This document shows positions 61,260-64,000 of a stretch of DNA of 64,000 nucleotides, in pieces. Both the position numbers and the translations under genes were made by a program. The notes below the pieces were generated by a model. That model was not told the DNA's origin, did not search any database, and was given only the letters and a program-made list of their open reading frames with translations. Where the stretch lies: NCBI GenBank assembly GCA_030158125.1, contig JAOATL010000003.1, forward strand, positions 26,070-90,069, given 5' to 3'. The first letter of the stretch is position 1, and the number at the start of each line of letters is the position of its first letter. The DNA comes from Limnohabitans sp. (GTDB taxonomy: Bacteria > Pseudomonadota > Gammaproteobacteria > Burkholderiales > Burkholderiaceae_C).

Positions 61260-63692
61260 ATGTCTGGACATACGCCACTGCCCGCCGAATTGCTCGATCT
61301 ACCGATGTTGCCTTTGCGCGACGTCGTCGTTTTTCCGCACATGGTCATCCCCTTGTTTGTGGGGCGGCCCAAGAGCATCAAGGCCCTTGAAAGCGCCATG
61401 CTCACCGACCGCCGGATCATGTTGGTGGCCCAAAAAACGGCAGCCAAAGATGAGCCTGAAGCCACCGACATGTTTGAAGTCGGTTGCGTCTCCACTATTT
61501 TGCAAATGCTAAAGCTGCCCGACGGCACTGTCAAAGTGTTGGTGGAAGGTCAGCAGCGCGCCAAAGTTCAAAGCATTACCGATGGCGAGGCCCATTTTGT
61601 GGCCACTGTCATGCCCGTGGAAGCCACGCTTGAAAAGACCGAGCAGAGCAGTGAAATTGAAGCGCTGCGTCGTGCCGTTATGCAGCAGTTTGACCAGTAC
61701 GTCAAACTGAACAAAAAGATTCCGCCCGAAATTCTCACGTCAATTTCCAGCATCGATGAGCCAGGCCGTTTGGCTGACACCATTGCGGCCCATTTGCCTC
61801 TTAAGTTGGAAAACAAGCAAGTTGTGCTCGACTTGGCGAGCATTCGCGATCGTTTGGAAAACCTGTTCACGCAACTCGAGCGAGAAGTGGACATCCTCAA
61901 TGTGGACAAAAAAATCCGTGGCCGCGTCAAGCGCCAGATGGAAAAAAATCAACGCGATTTCTATTTGAACGAGCAAGTCAAGGCCATTCAAAAAGAGCTC
62001 GGTGAAGGCGAAGAGGGTGCCGACATCGAAGAGATCGAAAAGAAAATCAAAGCCGCCAAAATGCCTGCGGAAGCGCGCAAAAAGGCCGATGCCGAGTTGA
62101 AGAAACTCAAGCTCATGTCGCCCATGTCGGCAGAAGCGTCTGTGGTGCGCAACTACATCGAAGTGCTAACGGGTTTGCCTTGGAGCAAGAAAACCAAAAT
62201 CAAACACGACTTGGGCAATGCCGAAGTCGTGCTGAATGAAGACCACTATGGTCTTGAAAAAGTCAAAGACCGCATCATGGAATACCTGGCGGTGCAACAG
62301 CGTGTCGACAAGGTCAAAGCGCCCATTCTTTGTTTGGTCGGCCCCCCTGGTGTGGGTAAAACATCTTTGGGTCAATCCATTGCCAAAGCCACGGGTCGCA
62401 AGTATGTTCGCATGGCCTTGGGTGGCATGCGCGACGAAGCCGAAATTCGCGGTCACCGCAGAACCTACATTGGCGCCATGCCTGGCAAAGTGTTGCAAAG
62501 CCTGAACAAGGTAGGCACCCGCAATCCTTTGTTCTTGCTGGACGAAATTGACAAGCTAGGTACCGACTTCCGCGGTGACCCTTCCAGCGCCTTGCTCGAG
62601 GTCTTGGACCCCGAACAAAATCACACCTTTGGCGATCACTATGTTGAAGTCGACTTTGATTTGAGCGACGTCATGTTCGTGGCCACTTCAAACTCAATGA
62701 ACATTCCTTCTGCGCTGCTCGACCGCATGGAAGTGATCCGTTTGTCTGGCTATACAGAAGACGAAAAAACCAGCATTGCCATTAAGTATTTGTTGCCCAA
62801 GCAAATGAAAAACAATGGTGTGAAGAATGAAGAGCTGAGCGTCAGCGATGCCGCTGTACGCGATGTCGTTCGCTATTACACCCGAGAAGCCGGCGTGCGT
62901 TCTCTCGAGCGCGAGCTCTCCAAAATTTGCCGCAAGGTGGTCAAGAGTTTGTTGCTCAAACAAATGACGGCACCGGTGCTGGTCACGCCCGACAACCTGA
63001 ACGATTTCTTGGGTGTCCAGAAATACACCTACGGCCGCGCTGAGGCGGCCAACCAAGTGGGCCAAGTGGTCGGTTTGGCGTGGACCGAAGTGGGCGGCGA
63101 TTTGCTCACCATCGAGGCAGCGCTCATGCCAGGTAAGGGTGTCATTACCCGTACCGGTTCTTTGGGTGATGTGATGAAAGAGTCTGTGGAGGCTGCACGT
63201 ACTGTGGTGCGTAGCCGTGCGCGCATGTTGGGTATCAAAGACGAGGTCTTTGAGAAAAAAGATTTGCACATTCACGTACCCGATGGCGCGACACCAAAAG
63301 ATGGCCCCAGTGCCGGCGCTGCCATGACCACCGCCATGGTGTCAGCCATGACCGGCATTCCTGTGCGAGCCGATGTTGCCATGACGGGCGAGATCACTTT
63401 GCGCGGCGAAGTGACGGCCATTGGTGGTTTGAAAGAAAAGCTGTTGGCTGCATTGCGCGGCGGCATCAAGACGGTCCTTATTCCAGAGGACAATGTCAAA
63501 GACCTTCAAGACATTCCTGAGAATGTCAAAAATGGCTTGGAAATTGTCCCTGTGAAATGGATCGACAAAGTGTTGGAGGTTGCTCTCGAAAAGATGCCTC
63601 AAGCCTTGCCAGAAGAGGAGGCTGTGGCCGTCCCTGCGCCTGTTGCGGCTGACGCCAAAGTGGAAGCAAAAGAGGGCGCTGTTAAACATTGA
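61260..63692 (+). CDS. lon: ATP-dependent protease Lon
   Basis: 810 residues. The N-terminal substrate-binding domain (about 1-210) begins with LPMLPLRDVVVFPHMVIPLFVGR. The AAA+ domain has Walker A GPPGVGKTSLGQSIA and Walker B NPLFLLDEIDKL. The protease domain has the catalytic dyad Ser684 (KDGPSAGAAM) and Lys727 (GGLKEKLLAA). The C-terminal tail is Ala/Val/Glu-rich (EEEAVAVPAPVAADAKVEA) and longer than in E. coli Lon. It degrades misfolded and regulatory proteins in the cytoplasm. A sigma32-like promoter is directly upstream. Confidence 0.96.
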   Translation: MSGHTPLPAELLDLPMLPLRDVVVFPHMVIPLFVGRPKSIKALESAMLTDRRIMLVAQKTAAKDEPEATDMFEVGCVSTILQMLKLPDGTVKVLVEGQQRAKVQSITDGEAHFVATVMPVEATLEKTEQSSEIEALRRAVMQQFDQYVKLNKKIPPEILTSISSIDEPGRLADTIAAHLPLKLENKQVVLDLASIRDRLENLFTQLEREVDILNVDKKIRGRVKRQMEKNQRDFYLNEQVKAIQKELGEGEEGADIEEIEKKIKAAKMPAEARKKADAELKKLKLMSPMSAEASVVRNYIEVLTGLPWSKKTKIKHDLGNAEVVLNEDHYGLEKVKDRIMEYLAVQQRVDKVKAPILCLVGPPGVGKTSLGQSIAKATGRKYVRMALGGMRDEAEIRGHRRTYIGAMPGKVLQSLNKVGTRNPLFLLDEIDKLGTDFRGDPSSALLEVLDPEQNHTFGDHYVEVDFDLSDVMFVATSNSMNIPSALLDRMEVIRLSGYTEDEKTSIAIKYLLPKQMKNNGVKNEELSVSDAAVRDVVRYYTREAGVRSLERELSKICRKVVKSLLLKQMTAPVLVTPDNLNDFLGVQKYTYGRAEAANQVGQVVGLAWTEVGGDLLTIEAALMPGKGVITRTGSLGDVMKESVEAARTVVRSRARMLGIKDEVFEKKDLHIHVPDGATPKDGPSAGAAMTTAMVSAMTGIPVRADVAMTGEITLRGEVTAIGGLKEKLLAALRGGIKTVLIPEDNVKDLQDIPENVKNGLEIVPVKWIDKVLEVALEKMPQALPEEEAVAVPAPVAADAKVEAKEGAVKH

Positions 63693-63788
63693 GAGATTTT
63701 TTTGGGAGACTTTAAAAAATCCCAAAAATTGCGCTACAATTCGTCCAACGCAGACAAAGCGGCATACAATGCCGAGTTGATTGCAAAT

Positions 63789-63864
63789 GCGGGATTAGCT
63801 CAGTTGGTAGAGCGATACCTTGCCAAGGTATAGGTCGAGAGTTCGAGCCTCTTATCCCGCTCCA
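63789..63864 (+). tRNA. tRNA-Gly (anticodon GCC)
   Basis: The acceptor stem GCGGGAT (63789-63795) pairs with ATCCCGC (63854-63860), followed by discriminator T and encoded CCA. The anticodon loop TTGCCAA gives GCC, on stem ATACC/GGTAT. The T-loop GTTCGAGCC is present. Confidence 0.96.
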
Positions 63865-63901
63865 AACATTGAAAGATGAACCAACGTCTTTCAGCAAATT
63901 A

Positions 63902-63925
63902 GGGAAGCAACAGCTTCCCTTTTTT
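63902..63925 (+). terminator. Rho-independent terminator between tRNA-Gly and tRNA-Cys
   Basis: GGGAAGC-AACA-GCTTCCC (63902-63919) followed by six T. It lies 37 bp after tRNA-Gly and only 13 bp before tRNA-Cys. Confidence 0.85.
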
Positions 63926-63938
63926 GTCGGAAAAAATT

Positions 63939-64000
63939 GGCGCGGTAGCAAAGCGGTTATGCACCGGATTGCAAATCCGTGTAGGTCGGTTCGACTCCGG
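63939..64000 (+). tRNA. tRNA-Cys (anticodon GCA), partial
   Basis: GGCGCGG begins at 63939. The D-arm, anticodon loop TTGCAAA (anticodon GCA) and T-loop GGTTCGACTCC are present; the last part of the acceptor stem is outside the window. Confidence 0.93.

Noticed and set aside
63699..63728. Inverted repeat TTTTTGGGA / TCCCAAAAA after lon as a terminator
   Set aside because: On the plus strand the stem is followed by TTGCGC, not a T-run; the pairing is mostly A-T. It may be chance or act only on the minus strand, where no gene ends.

Overview
The window looks like a chromosome segment of a Betaproteobacterium, order Burkholderiales, most likely family Comamonadaceae (Limnohabitans/Rhodoferax-like). 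The basis is the tig-clpP-clpX-lon block, the hpnCDE block, two Bug-type solute receptors and overall codon style. The genus is inference.

Layout. 1-4432: copper/heavy-metal block, with a multicopper oxidase (cut by the window edge), a TolC-type lipoprotein and a small periplasmic protein on the minus strand, divergent from a response regulator/sensor kinase pair. A likely regulator box lies between them. 4447-8690: a remnant of a recombinase-associated protein, about 500 bp of scarred non-coding DNA, a LysR regulator divergent from a Bug receptor plus alpha/beta hydrolase, then a non-coding stretch that ends in three stem-loops and a U-tract (candidate structured RNA). 8772-15090: a DacA-type D,D-carboxypeptidase, an RTX/serralysin-like metalloprotease bracketed by two copies of a short repeat, and a DUF4266-DUF3570-ApbE-TlpA-like operon that looks like an extracytoplasmic redox/flavinylation module. 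15113-20472: a perfect 18-bp inverted repeat, an orphan lipoprotein, a second Bug receptor, a lipid kinase and a large zinc metalloprotease.

20480-37589 is the most striking region: a minus-strand four-gene operon tolC - ABC exporter - hlyD - giant adhesin. The adhesin is 4155 residues (12.5 kb). It has a BapA-like N-terminus, two polyproline linkers, 27 Ig-like modules of two alternating kinds, seven FG-GAP repeats that could form a complete beta-propeller, and a C-terminal secretion region.

37816-47046: a complete branched-chain amino acid-type (Liv) ABC transporter followed by a complete ferric-iron-type ABC transporter. 47064-50225: two HAD phosphatases, ferrochelatase and a glutathione transferase. 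50208-53223: hpnE, hpnD, hpnC (squalene from farnesyl diphosphate). 53290-57614: an RND efflux pump (adaptor plus permease) behind a good sigma70 promoter that overlaps a TetR/AcrR-like palindrome. 57702-64000: tRNA-Leu, trigger factor, ClpP, ClpX, Lon (with a heat-shock-type promoter), tRNA-Gly, a terminator, and a tRNA-Cys cut by the window end.

The copper, protease, adhesin and RND blocks are accessory, surface-facing functions. The hemH, hpn and tig-clp-lon blocks are housekeeping. No CRISPR array, intact insertion sequence, rRNA operon or replication origin was seen.
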